Shown here piece after piece: positions 39,913-46,922 of a DNA stretch of 48,004 bases. Location: IMG/VR virus record IMGVR_UViG_3300031576_000555, positions 1-48,004 of that record; one strand, 5' to 3'. Origin of the DNA: a virus. The notes beneath the pieces are model-generated. The model saw only the letters and a program-made list of their open reading frames with translations. It did no database searches and was not told where the DNA came from. How positions within the stretch are numbered: the stretch's first letter is position 1; each line of letters starts with the position of its first letter. The position numbers and the translations under genes are program-made.

Positions 39913-40202
39913 TTGGTCTGGGGTCCTTCCTCGCCGACGACGCGCTCGGCAGCTTCTTTGAATATGACCTGGTCCCTTTGTTCGATTTCGTCGTGGACCT
40001 GGCCGAGGATGGTGACTCGGTTGGCTAGCTTGTCGCCGGCTGTAGATCGGGCGTCCTTCACCTTGTCGTAGTTGGCGACGCACCACTGGGACATGAGCCG
40101 CTCGAGGACCCGGCTTCGCTTGCCGTGGGGGCACATCAGTTGGAACAGGCGCACGACGCCAGGGTCCAAGCTGTAGTGGATGCGGTGTTTACGAATCGCC
40201 AA
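39909..40202 (-). CDS. Ribbon-helix-helix-like DNA-binding protein
   Basis: A 97-residue protein starting at TTG behind AGAGAGG. Residues 7-40 (RIHYSLDPGVVRLFQLM, then GKRSRVLERLMSQWC) have the pattern of ribbon-helix-helix repressors: a basic strand with alternating residues, a first helix, then G-K-R-S before the second helix. A charged coiled-coil-like tail follows. It is the second gene of the leftward block and may autoregulate the repeats at 40.72 kb. The assignment is by pattern only. Confidence 0.58.
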   Translation of the reverse strand: MAIRKHRIHYSLDPGVVRLFQLMCPHGKRSRVLERLMSQWCVANYDKVKDARSTAGDKLANRVTILGQVHDEIEQRDQVIFKEAAERVVGEEGPQTK

Positions 40203-40386
40203 CCACCTCTCTCTTGCCGCGCAGCTTCAAGTCGAGTCGCTTCAACCCGAGGCGGTCTCGACGCCTTCGCCTGGCCGCGCTTCGCCTCATTGCCTCCCGG
40301 TGGCACTCCCTACACCAACGCTTGCCATCCGAGCGCAGCCAGTCCTTCTCGTGCCCCCTCGGGCAGTGTGTTTTTGTCGTTGCCAT
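40189..40386 (-). CDS. Small zinc protein (HNH-like zinc knuckle)
   Basis: A 65-residue protein; ATG 40386 without a good ribosome site. THCPRGH (about 6-12) and RWCRECHREAMRR (about 23-35) form the CxxGH...CxxC knuckle frequent in small phage proteins and at the start of HNH nucleases; the HNH core is absent. The rest is very basic (AARRRRRDRLGLKRLDLKLRG). It is the first gene of the leftward block, transcribed out of the AT-rich intergenic region. Confidence 0.6.
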   Translation of the reverse strand: MATTKTHCPRGHEKDWLRSDGKRWCRECHREAMRRSAARRRRRDRLGLKRLDLKLRGKREVVGDS

Positions 40387-40462
40387 GTGGGCACTCTACC
40401 ATAAAGGCCCACGATTTGCAACGTCCTCGAGTTAGGACACCGAGGCTGCAAATAATGTGCCC

Positions 40463-40472
40463 TCAGGTTATC
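40463..40472 (-). repeat. Inverted outlying copy of the GATAACCTGA repeat
   Basis: TCAGGTTATC is the exact reverse complement of the 10-mer GATAACCTGA found twice at 40745 and 40765. It lies near the left edge of the intergenic region, about 80 bases upstream of the leftward gene start. Confidence 0.6.
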
Positions 40473-40578
40473 AACTAGGCACGTCAAACGCCACCTCAGA
40501 CTAGTACATGAGTGCTGTAGAGTGTGTGTTGCTTATAAGAAAAAGAGATAGGATTGAAGAGCAATAGGTGTGCCGTTG

Positions 40579-40603
40579 GTGTAACCTCTTAGGAGGGTTA
40601 CAC
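40579..40603. promoter_or_regulatory. Inverted repeat GTGTAACC / GGTTACAC
   Basis: A perfect 8 bp inverted repeat (40579-40586 and 40596-40603) with a 9-base centre whose CTC/GAG ends can extend the pairing. It shares the TAACC core with the direct repeats further right. It is likely an operator for a dimeric DNA-binding protein, or a hairpin. Confidence 0.55.
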
Positions 40604-40723
40604 TTAGGTTGGCTAGTGTAGCATTAGGATACGCTTTTGTTATATATTTTATCCTTATGGTTAACAATGCTGACCGCCCTATAATCGCTCCCGCGCCGAC
40701 TTGCGGTCTGGTTATAAATAATA

Positions 40724-40815
40724 GTCAACCTGGAAGTCGAAAGAGATAACCTGAGTTTTAAACAGATAACCTGACGCTTTTGTTGTTAACCATGGCGCTT
40801 TAGTTTGTAACCATT
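40724..40815 (+). repeat. Five phased AACC repeats (candidate iterons)
   Basis: Copies are GTCAACCTGG (40724), GATAACCTGA (40745), GATAACCTGA (40765), GTTAACCATG (40785) and TGTAACCATT (40806). The shared AACC starts at 40727, 40748, 40768, 40788 and 40809, so spacing is 21, 20, 20 and 21 bases: about two helical turns each. All copies lie on the same face of the helix, as in iterons of replication origins or arrays of repressor sites. Confidence 0.62.
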
Positions 40816-40962
40816 TTTAGTTAACTTGTTATTCTAGTACCGGTTACGTCTGCCGTAGCCCCACAAACATATATATATTTAATACCTATTTGTACCATCG
40901 TAGAATTACGATGAGTTTGGTTGTGGTTCAGGGTCGATTTTGTCAACTTCGTCTTCGCGTCG

Positions 40963-40971
40963 TGGTATACT
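40963..40971 (+). promoter_or_regulatory. Extended -10 promoter for the HTH gene
   Basis: TG-G-TATACT (40963-40971) is an extended -10 element. The -35 region is weak (TTGTCA at 40940 with a 20-base spacer, or GTCAAC with 18). Only six bases separate TATACT from the ATG at 40978, so the predicted transcript would begin at or next to the start codon and be leaderless. Confidence 0.6.
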
Positions 40972-40977
40972 GCTCGT

Positions 40978-41667
40978 ATGGAGTCGGCTGATCGAAAAGC
41001 CCGCATCATCGAGCTGGGTAGGCTGGGGACTGCCCCTTACGAGATCGCCCGGGTGCTCACGCTCGAGTTTGGCATCAAGGTGTCATCGGCGCTCGTCTAC
41101 TACCACCTCGGTAAGGCGGGCCTGTGGAAAAAAGGTCGGGTTGGAGAGAGGCGGCAGACTAACCCCAATGACCCGTACCGGGCCCGTGTCGATGGGATCC
41201 TCGCCAAGGTCGACGGGCTCGCCATCGAAGTACTCGAAGGAACGGGGATCGAGACCGACCTGATCCTCCAAGAGACGATCCTTCGAGTGGATGACCTGCC
41301 ACCCCCACCCCAACCGCGACGGGGAACAAGAGACGCTCCTTACGGAGACGGCCCCTACGGAGACGGCTCGCAAGAGGGCCCCCGCTCCCCCGATGGACGC
41401 ACGCTCGATCAAATCGACGCCACAAGTGCAACCGACGAGGACCTCGAGTGGCTCAGGTGGTTGCGCCGTAGCCCCGACGGCACAGTGACCGATCGACTGC
41501 GTGCGACCGAGGCAATCCTAAAATGGCGCCGACAAGGCACCGACGACTCCCGAAAACGCCTGGACGACGACCAGCTCGTCACCCTGCTCGGTGACATCAT
41601 CGTTTCTCTACCAGAGTCGCTCCGACAGCGGGTCCTGGCAGCTGCGACGGCGGCGTACCAGAACTAG
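40978..41667 (+). CDS. Helix-turn-helix protein, candidate small terminase subunit or regulator
   Basis: A 229-residue protein from ATG 40978, without a ribosome site and directly downstream of a -10 box. Residues about 5-45 (RKARIIELGRLGTAPYEIAR, then SSALVYYHLGKAGL) form a helix-turn-helix with the second helix at VSSALVYYHLGK. The middle is Pro/Gly-rich (about 110-140), and the C-terminal 80 residues are helical and charged. An N-terminal HTH plus helical oligomerisation and tail regions is typical of small terminase subunits, and none is seen beside the large subunit. A transcription regulator acting on the adjacent repeats is the alternative. Confidence 0.6.
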   Translation: MESADRKARIIELGRLGTAPYEIARVLTLEFGIKVSSALVYYHLGKAGLWKKGRVGERRQTNPNDPYRARVDGILAKVDGLAIEVLEGTGIETDLILQETILRVDDLPPPPQPRRGTRDAPYGDGPYGDGSQEGPRSPDGRTLDQIDATSATDEDLEWLRWLRRSPDGTVTDRLRATEAILKWRRQGTDDSRKRLDDDQLVTLLGDIIVSLPESLRQRVLAAATAAYQN

Positions 41668-41959
41668 ACGCCCCCGTCGACCTTACGTCCTGCCGCACTT
41701 CCCACTGTGTTGCCATGAGCCGCAGCCGGTCCGCCTCCACCCACCCCAAGCCCTGCCTGAGACCCCACCACGCGGCAGCCTTGCGACCACCCACTTTGCC
41801 GGTATCGACGTAGAGGGCGCTCACCGCGACCGACGCGGGGTCGACCCACCTTGTTGTGCGCAACGACTCAGCGACCGTCTCGGCCTCACGCTTCGTCAGC
41901 GTCACGTCACGGCGTTGCTCAGTCGTAGCAGTGCGCCAGGAGACCAACCAAAATCTCAT
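41597..41959 (-). CDS. Hypothetical protein convergent with the HTH gene
   Basis: About 120 residues from ATG 41959 (or GTG one codon earlier), behind GGAAAGGG. The N-terminal half looks folded (RFWLVSWRTATTEQRRDVTL, REAETVAESL, ALYVDTGKVGG). The last 25 residues are Ser/Gly/Pro-rich and overlap the end of the rightward HTH gene by about 70 bases. No family recognised. The real protein could be regarded as ending in a disordered tail. Confidence 0.5.
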   Translation of the reverse strand: MRFWLVSWRTATTEQRRDVTLTKREAETVAESLRTTRWVDPASVAVSALYVDTGKVGGRKAAAWWGLRQGLGWVEADRLRLMATQWEVRQDVRSTGASSSGTPPSQLPGPAVGATLVEKR

Positions 41960-41965
41960 CACAGG

Positions 41966-42088
41966 TCACCCTTTCCTTCGTTGAATGTGTTCTCTGATGG
42001 CGGTTGCGGCTGCGTGCCCGATCGCCGCCACGATCGGAAACACGATGATGACGAGCGCGACAACGAGGCCAGAGTCAACGTGGGTCAT
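41966..42088 (-). CDS. 40-residue membrane protein
   Basis: A short gene with ATG 42088 overlapping the upstream gene by 14 bases and stopping just before the next start. It has one hydrophobic helix (SGLVVALVIIVFPIVAAIG, residues about 6-24) followed by a basic amphipathic end (AIREHIQRRKG). It resembles the other single-helix small proteins of this phage. Function unknown. Confidence 0.58.
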   Translation of the reverse strand: MTHVDSGLVVALVIIVFPIVAAIGHAAATAIREHIQRRKG

Positions 42089-42326
42089 CGTCGAACACCA
42101 GCTCGATGTCAGGAGCACGTCGATGGAGTTCGTCACGGATCGCCACTGAAATCACACTGAATGAAGGTGATGACTCGTCGATCCCGATGCTGGCGGCACC
42201 AATAGTCTCATAAGCAGGATCGGTTTGAATGTTCACTGTGAACTTGCGCACTCGGTCGAGTATTCGACCTGCTGAGACGGCGTCAGCTTGGGCGCGCAAC
42301 TTGATGACGTATTCGGCGCGGGTCAT
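42075..42326 (-). CDS. 83-residue hypothetical protein
   Basis: ATG 42326 lies 9 bases after AAGGAG. The sequence has a helix (TRAEYVIKLRAQADAVSAGRI), strands (KFTVNIQTDPAYETIGAASI, SFSVISVAI) and an acidic end (ELVFDDDPR). It overlaps the membrane peptide start. No family recognised. Confidence 0.58.
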   Translation of the reverse strand: MTRAEYVIKLRAQADAVSAGRILDRVRKFTVNIQTDPAYETIGAASIGIDESSPSFSVISVAIRDELHRRAPDIELVFDDDPR

Positions 42327-42561
42327 GGTTGGGGATCTCCTTTTTCTTGTTTTCATCTCGGCATACACACAGATCAAGTGGTTGTAGGCACGGTTGAGCG
42401 AATCGCGCGCGAAACAATCGTACTGTGCAGCAAAACTCCTCGCGCGAAAGAGCCTGCTCCTCCATCGAATAGCCGCTAGCTGCCTGGCGTAGGCACCAGG
42501 CAGCGTGCTCGGCCGCTTTAGCGGCCTTGCGCAGATGATTTTGCGCCCGTCCCCTGTACAT
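42283..42561 (-). CDS. Small Cys-containing protein behind the helicase
   Basis: Up to 92 residues; the ATG overlaps the helicase stop (TGATG). The first 60 residues look coding (GRAQNHLRKAAKAAEHAAWC, EEQALSREEFCCTVRLFRAR). The last 30 overlap the next gene's ribosome site and start in another frame and are less convincing. No family recognised; moderate confidence only. Confidence 0.45.
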   Translation of the reverse strand: MYRGRAQNHLRKAAKAAEHAAWCLRQAASGYSMEEQALSREEFCCTVRLFRARFAQPCLQPLDLCVCRDENKKKEIPNHDPRRIRHQVARPS

Positions 42562-44048
42562 CACGCGCCAGCCTCTTCGTTGATTGTGGCCTCTTGCTCG
42601 CGTCGTGATTTGATCTCTTCGATGGTGAGCTGGTCGCGGGCACGGCTGACGCCGACGTACCACACGAAGGTGTCGCGCCGGAGCCTCTCGTCGACCTCGG
42701 GGATGCCCACCCAGACGTACTCGGCACCTTTGGCCTTGTGGATGGTCGAGACACGGATCCCGTTCTCGTCTTGGAGGCAGTTCTGAAGTAACTCAAAGTC
42801 AGGCTTGCTGAGTGAATGCAGCCACATTGCGTCACGGACAACCTCGTCCCAACGGGCGGCACCACCTTCGCCCTGGTAAATGCGAGATTGCTTCATCCGC
42901 CCCCAACGGCGGTCGGCCTCGACGGCTGCCCAGGGCTCGCCCTTGTCACGCATCTCAATGACCAGCTTGACGTGCCGCATGTTCCAAAAGTCACCCTTGC
43001 CGACGAGATAGACGGGGACACCCGCCTTGGCGAGCTTGAGCTGCCAATGTGCACAGGTGCGGTTGTAGCGGCAGAGCACCGCGCGTTCTCGGAGCGGCGG
43101 CGACCCTGGCCCGTCAAGGGTGAGTCGGGACCAGAACTCGGCCGGGTCGAGCGTGGTGACGACGGTGCCGTCAGTATCGCCACGGACGCCGTACATCCCC
43201 GACGGGCAGATCGCCTCGCCAAGTTCGATGATGGCGTCGCGAGAACGAAAGTTACACGAGAGGGGGAGCCGCACCGAGCCAGTGAACTTGGTCTCAAGTC
43301 GTGTAAACGAGTCGGCGAGGGCCCCACGCCACTCGTAGATGCGCTGGTTCGGGTCTCCTACGACGCACAACGATTCTGGTCTGAGCGCCCCCATCCGCTC
43401 GATGATGTCGTACTGGAAACGGTCCACGTCCTGGTACTCGTCGACCATGACGTGATCGTAGGGAAGATCAAAATAGTCAGGATTTTCCGCGACGAGGCGC
43501 ACCATCGCGTCGAAGGTGACCTTGGACTCGTCGAGGAGCCAGCCCCGGTAGGCGTGGAGCGCCTCAAGGGTGCGCCGGGCGACCGTGTCACCGTCACTCT
43601 TTGCTGCGTCGATCTCGGCCTCGAGTTCGGTGGTGTATAGCGACCGCTCCGAGAGGTTGATCAGGTCCTGGTCCCAGCCCGACTCGTCCCATGAGGTGTA
43701 CTCCTGGCCGGTGGCCTCGGTGAGCATCGAGAACAGGCCGCCAGTGACGACGGTGGGGCGCTTGGTGAACCCGTAAGCGGCGGGCTGGCGAGTGATCTCT
43801 CGCAAAGCCCATGAGTGGAACGTCTTAGCGGTGCGTTCGTCGCAGTCGGGATCAAGCTCGAGTGTCCTCGAGACGAGGGTGGCGGTTTTGCCCGATCCTG
43901 GTCGGGCGTCGACGATGATGACACCCTCGGTAGTGTCGATGACGGCTTGCTGCTCGGGAGTGGGGCGCTCGAGTCCTCGTCGGGCCCTCAGACGGCGCCC
44001 GAACTCGTCGGCGGCTAACTTGTTGAACGCGAGGACGAGGGCGCTCAT
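42561..44048 (-). CDS. UvrD/Rep-like superfamily 1 DNA helicase
   Basis: A 495-residue protein; ATG 44048 overlaps the upstream stop (ATGA). All SF1A motifs are visible: Q motif RPTPEQQAV (28-36), I ARPGSGKTA (48-56), Ia KTFHSWALREI, II MVDEYQDVD, III VVGDPNQRIYEWRGA, IV LSCNFRS, V VSTIHKAKGAEYVWV and VI WYVGVSRARDQL. It is shorter than UvrD (about 720) because the 2B-type insertions are reduced. It unwinds DNA 3' to 5' in family members. With the polymerase, clamp-like protein and second helicase it completes the replication set. A near-consensus promoter lies about 500 bases upstream. Confidence 0.9.
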   Translation of the reverse strand: MSALVLAFNKLAADEFGRRLRARRGLERPTPEQQAVIDTTEGVIIVDARPGSGKTATLVSRTLELDPDCDERTAKTFHSWALREITRQPAAYGFTKRPTVVTGGLFSMLTEATGQEYTSWDESGWDQDLINLSERSLYTTELEAEIDAAKSDGDTVARRTLEALHAYRGWLLDESKVTFDAMVRLVAENPDYFDLPYDHVMVDEYQDVDRFQYDIIERMGALRPESLCVVGDPNQRIYEWRGALADSFTRLETKFTGSVRLPLSCNFRSRDAIIELGEAICPSGMYGVRGDTDGTVVTTLDPAEFWSRLTLDGPGSPPLRERAVLCRYNRTCAHWQLKLAKAGVPVYLVGKGDFWNMRHVKLVIEMRDKGEPWAAVEADRRWGRMKQSRIYQGEGGAARWDEVVRDAMWLHSLSKPDFELLQNCLQDENGIRVSTIHKAKGAEYVWVGIPEVDERLRRDTFVWYVGVSRARDQLTIEEIKSRREQEATINEEAGA

Positions 44049-44476
44049 TGGGGCACCCCTCGCCCCCGTGCCTTGGCGCACGAAGCACAGAAAGCGGTTG
44101 AGCGGCCCTGGCGGACCCCCAGCACCCTTAGACCACAGGCGGTCGTGTAAACGGCGCAGGAGAGGGTCGATGCGTCGACCTGGTCTACCCAGTGGCGCCG
44201 GGCGGCGGTCTCCCCGTGGGTGCGGCCAGCCTCAGCGACCCAGCCAGCAGCGGTGAAGTACGACCGAGACGCCTGGACTGGTGCGTAGACTGGCGACGGT
44301 CTCGGCGGGGTCTCGTCGACGGTCTTCCAGTGCTTCGGCTCGTCGTAGATCCCAAGGGAGTTGCGGTATCCCTCGTCGGTCCAAGGTCCCTCGTCGGGCT
44401 CGGACGGGTCTTTTGCCTCATCGTCGTCCAGATCGGCGGGTTCGGGCTCGTGGATACCCTCTGGATTTTGTGCCAT
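44045..44476 (-). CDS. Acidic zinc-containing protein upstream of the helicase
   Basis: A 143-residue protein, ATG 44476 behind GGGAG. The first 55 residues are acidic and probably disordered (EPADLDDDEAKDPSEPDEGP). The C-terminal part has SCAVYTTACG and FCASCAKARG, two Cys pairs that could bind zinc. The sequence WKTVDE, then SRSYFTAAGWVAEAG lies between. It is coupled to the helicase (ATGA) and may be its partner. It is the first gene behind the promoter at 44536-44565. Confidence 0.62.
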   Translation of the reverse strand: MAQNPEGIHEPEPADLDDDEAKDPSEPDEGPWTDEGYRNSLGIYDEPKHWKTVDETPPRPSPVYAPVQASRSYFTAAGWVAEAGRTHGETAARRHWVDQVDASTLSCAVYTTACGLRVLGVRQGRSTAFCASCAKARGRGVPQ

Positions 44477-44526
44477 TGTAAGGCTCCCAAGTCGTTTAAA
44501 CAGTGCGGTTTGGTGCCACTTTGTGC

Positions 44527-44838
44527 CTATGGCCCATTGTACCTACTGGGCGCCCGTTCTGTCAAGTACTGATCGTGTGTGTAGCAAACAAATGTCAGGT
44601 GGTTCTCGCGGGCCCTTTCAGACGTTCGGCCTGACGTGTTTGCCCGTTGTGAGATGGCCGGTTCCCGCCAAGTAGCCGACCTCGCGGGTGGAGCGGGAGA
44701 GCCTGCAAGGGTGCCCCCTCGCCCTCTCCCTCTTGGCGCCCGCACGCTCGAGAGTGCCCCGTTTACACGGCCAGGGTTGTGCTCCGGGTTGGGGTGGATT
44801 TGGTCGATGATGTTGTCGCCTAGGCGTGAGCCATTCAA
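44527..44838 (-). CDS. Doubtful small gene in the 44477-44834 gap
   Basis: An open frame from TTG, overlapping the previous stop by 4 bases. The first 28 residues look plausible (NGSRLGDNIIDQIHPNPEHN), but the rest is Arg/Pro/Ser-rich and runs through the sigma70 promoter at 44536-44565. If real, it may be shorter than the open frame. The gap holds in addition a GTTTACAC motif at 44761 and an AT-richer stretch around 44570-44600. Confidence 0.25.
   Translation of the reverse strand: MNGSRLGDNIIDQIHPNPEHNPGRVNGALSSVRAPRGRGRGGTLAGSPAPPARSATWREPAISQRANTSGRTSERARENHLTFVCYTHDQYLTERAPSRYNGP
44536..44565 (-). promoter_or_regulatory. Near-consensus sigma70 promoter (leftward)
   Basis: On the leftward strand TTGACA (44565-44560) is followed after 18 bases by TACAAT (44541-44536). 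The -35 is perfect and the -10 matches five of six positions. A GTTTAAAC element (44494-44501) lies between it and the gene at 44476, giving a leader of about 50 bases. It drives the zinc protein and helicase genes and shows use of host RNA polymerase. Confidence 0.8.
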
Positions 44839-45008
44839 CGCCTGGATGGTGGTTCTGGCTTGCGGCCCTCGATCACGTTTCTAATCACTTCGTCGATCTC
44901 GGCCCGGTGCTGGCGCAGGAACTCGCGCATAGAGAGGCGAGTGCTGCGGCGCCAGTTGTATAGGCCCTCGTCGTTTTCGACCCACTGGTGGCGCTCGGTG
45001 TCGTTCAC
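44835..45008 (-). CDS. Small helical protein coupled to the clamp-like gene
   Basis: A 57-residue protein whose GTG overlaps the stop of the clamp-like gene (GTGA). It is helical and charged (NDEGLYNWRRSTRLSMREFL, then HRAEIDEVIRNVIEGRKP). The tight coupling suggests co-function with the clamp-like protein. Family unknown. Confidence 0.6.
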   Translation of the reverse strand: MNDTERHQWVENDEGLYNWRRSTRLSMREFLRQHRAEIDEVIRNVIEGRKPEPPSRR

Positions 45009-45745
45009 GATGGCACCCCCCATGTGATGGCGTCGTTCTCGAATTGCATCGGCATGAGCAGACCACGCAACGTCGCGTCAGCGTTGCCGACGTAGAACTC
45101 GACGGCCTTGTTGGGCCCGTGGAAACGCCAGACCGCCGTGATGTTGTTAGCGAGACGCTTGGTGAAGCCCGTGTAAACACACTGGCGAGCGACGCTCTCG
45201 ACGAGAGCGAGGCAGCCGGCGCTAAGGGCGATCGTGGTGGTTGGTTCGGCGTCGCCCGTGTCGTTCCACACACGCCGCCAGTCAGGGTAGGGGCCCATCT
45301 CGTCGAGACGCCAGTCGTGCTCCGCCCAGCCTTCGAGGTCGGTGGTGTAGAGTGCGGCCCGATCGTGGCCGATCCACAACGCCGCCACCGAGAGCGTCGA
45401 TTTTTTGATCGTACCGGTAGCGGCGTTGATGACGCGTGTGGGGATCGTGAGACCTTGAGGGGGAATCGGGAACGAATCCGCAAGGCCGTAGCGTAGGGGG
45501 AACTCTTCTGGCGGTGTCGTGCTCGTGAGTCTGAGCGTTCCCAGTACGTGGGCGTTGGTTGCGGTGAGCAGCCCGCTCGGCTCGATGTGGACGCCAGACA
45601 TCATGGATGCCCTGCTGGCGTCGTCGCCCGCGAGTGCTACCAGTGCCAGCTCGCGCTTGGATAGTAAGCGGGTGAACTGTGGTGTCGGCGTTGGTGTTGG
45701 CGCCGGTTGGTCTTGGGTGCCCGTTTGGGCTTGATCGTGCTGCAT
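45005..45745 (-). CDS. Sliding-clamp-like (DnaN-type) protein
   Basis: A 246-residue protein with GAGGAG before ATG. After a Pro/Thr-rich lead (1-25), the segment LALVALAGDDASRASMMSGVHIEPSGLLTATNAHVLG follows the DnaN pattern in which a strand with I/V-x-x-x is followed by L-x-A-T-D/N-x-x-x-L. The C-terminus (VEFYVGNADATLRGLLMPMQ) recalls the closing strands and MPM end of beta clamps. Length suits two clamp domains rather than the bacterial three. Clamps tether polymerase to DNA. A clamp-like protein with a family A polymerase is unusual. I describe the long segment here in two stretches because it exceeds a single motif: GDDASRASMMSGVHIEPSG and LLTATNAHVLG. Confidence 0.6.
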   Translation of the reverse strand: MQHDQAQTGTQDQPAPTPTPTPQFTRLLSKRELALVALAGDDASRASMMSGVHIEPSGLLTATNAHVLGTLRLTSTTPPEEFPLRYGLADSFPIPPQGLTIPTRVINAATGTIKKSTLSVAALWIGHDRAALYTTDLEGWAEHDWRLDEMGPYPDWRRVWNDTGDAEPTTTIALSAGCLALVESVARQCVYTGFTKRLANNITAVWRFHGPNKAVEFYVGNADATLRGLLMPMQFENDAITWGVPS

Positions 45746-45842
45746 CGTTTGCTCCTCGTGTGGTGAGGGTGCCTATCTCCCTCGTGTGGCGTGGTGTGGG
45801 GCGTTTAAACGAGGCACGCCCCACGAGCCCTCGGGGTCAACG
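45746..45842. other. 97-base gap with a GTTTAAAC element
   Basis: The stretch between two leftward genes contains the clamp-like gene's GAGGAG site and a GTTTAAAC palindrome at 45803-45810, one of three in this block. No clear terminator or promoter is seen. Confidence 0.35.
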
Positions 45843-46256
45843 CTACGTGACTTCCTTCGTTGCGTTGTCGCTGGCTTCGATGGCAGCGATGGCCTTGCGG
45901 CGCATCTCCCAGTACTTAAACCCTTCGAGAACATCGTCGAGGTTCGCCGTGCCGTTCTGGGAGACGCGGGCGACTGGGCCTCCCGTCTCGTCTGCGGAAC
46001 ACTCGATCATCTCGCCGTCACAAGCAGCGAAACAGTAGGGGCCATAGTTGCCGCCTTCGCCGTGGTAGCCATAGAACGGGACGCCCCGCTCGGCGAGCAT
46101 GCGCCGTTCATCCGAGGCGCCATAGTTGGATTCGTGGTCAACTAGCGGCTCGCCGGCTTTGGGCTCGGTGTACTCCTGGCTCACGCCGACGATCTCCTCG
46201 GCGAGAGCGTAGTGCTCACGCGCGGTCCGGAGTGAGAGTGAGCAGCGGTCTGACAT
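45843..46256 (-). CDS. 137-residue hypothetical protein
   Basis: ATG behind GGAAGGGG. The N-terminal helix (SLRTAREHYALAEEIVGVSQ) is followed by a Gly/Tyr-rich part (PFYGYHGEGGNYGPYCFAAC), an acidic strand and a C-terminal helical end (GFKYWEMRRKAIAAIEASD). The pattern YG-P-Y-C-F-A-A-C-D-G-E might hold a metal or active site, but no family is recognised. It is single-standing in the second leftward block. Confidence 0.6.
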   Translation of the reverse strand: MSDRCSLSLRTAREHYALAEEIVGVSQEYTEPKAGEPLVDHESNYGASDERRMLAERGVPFYGYHGEGGNYGPYCFAACDGEMIECSADETGGPVARVSQNGTANLDDVLEGFKYWEMRRKAIAAIEASDNATKEVT

Positions 46257-46276
46257 GATTGAACCCCTTCCATGTT

Positions 46277-46717
46277 TCAGTAAAAGAACGACTCTCGTTT
46301 GACGCCGACGCTGTAGGTGGTCGGGATGCGCACGTAGGTGCGGCCTGGTCGGGCGATGGACGTGCGAGGGGGCCAGTCACGGTGACGGAACTCGTGATAG
46401 AGACCGCCGACGGTTCCAAGGTATTGCCACGTCTCGCCGTAGGGTGTCGCGGCACAGCGGTGCGGGGTGTCACAGTCGCACGCGTGCGCTGGGTTGGTGC
46501 CCGGGTCTAGTTGGGCTTTGCTCCATGCTTCGAGTCCTTGCCAGGCGCGTTCCCACTCGGGGTCATCGGGTGACAGCATGGTGAGCGTTGGCGGTGTGGC
46601 GCGCGGCGTCATCCGGTGCCCGTCCACGGTGCCGCAGATTGGGCACAGGGGTGCGGGTCCGTCACACTCAATCATCGGAACGTAGTCGCCACAGCGTTTA
46701 CACGTGTACAGCATCAT
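46277..46717 (-). CDS. Zinc-ribbon protein
   Basis: A 146-residue protein; the first ATG overlaps the previous stop (ATGA) behind AGGGG. The N-terminus has YTCKRCGDYVP and LCPICGTVDG (residues 4-32), a canonical zinc ribbon. ACDCDTPHRCA near residue 80 may be a second site. The end (YVRIPTTYSVGVKRESFFY) is strand-like and aromatic. Function unknown; zinc ribbons of this kind often bind DNA or RNA. Confidence 0.62.
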   Translation of the reverse strand: MMLYTCKRCGDYVPMIECDGPAPLCPICGTVDGHRMTPRATPPTLTMLSPDDPEWERAWQGLEAWSKAQLDPGTNPAHACDCDTPHRCAATPYGETWQYLGTVGGLYHEFRHRDWPPRTSIARPGRTYVRIPTTYSVGVKRESFFY

Positions 46718-46917
46718 GCACCCCTACAGTGGTTTACCCAGGCGATGAACGTCTCAGGCTCTTCTTGAAGGATTCTGCACAGTTCCGACATGCCACGATG
46801 CACACGACTGCCTGGCTCAATTGTTGTCAAGCCGCTGTCAATGTTGATAACACCCTGGGCGATGTAGGCCACTGCTTCAGCGGGTGTCATTGGGTTTCCT
46901 AGTTTGATTGCCGGCAT
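46714..46917 (-). CDS. 67-residue hypothetical protein
   Basis: ATG 46917 with GGGGAG about 10 bases upstream. A compact helical sequence (MTPAEAVAYIAQGVINIDSG, then MSELCRILQEEPETFIAWVN) without membrane segment. Its stop overlaps the zinc-ribbon gene start. Family unknown. Confidence 0.58.
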   Translation of the reverse strand: MPAIKLGNPMTPAEAVAYIAQGVINIDSGLTTIEPGSRVHRGMSELCRILQEEPETFIAWVNHCRGA

Positions 46918-46922
46918 GTTTT

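Larger units (their letters stand above)
40387..40977. other. AT-rich divergent intergenic control region
   Basis: About 590 bases with no gene, far more AT-rich than the rest of the genome. It separates the leftward block (start 40386) from the rightward HTH gene (start 40978). It holds phased GATAACC-type repeats, an 8 bp inverted repeat, several TTAA/TATA tracts and a strong -10 element at its right end. This makes it the best candidate for an origin of replication or the main early control region. Confidence 0.6.

Noticed and set aside
40724-40815. CRISPR-like array
   Set aside because: The repeats are only about 10 bases, degenerate, and spaced 20-21 bases with no unique spacers of CRISPR length.
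40387-40977. tRNA or other structured RNA gene in the AT-rich gap
   Set aside because: No T-loop GGTTCRANTCC pattern or cloverleaf is visible here or elsewhere by eye; the repeats are better explained as protein-binding sites.
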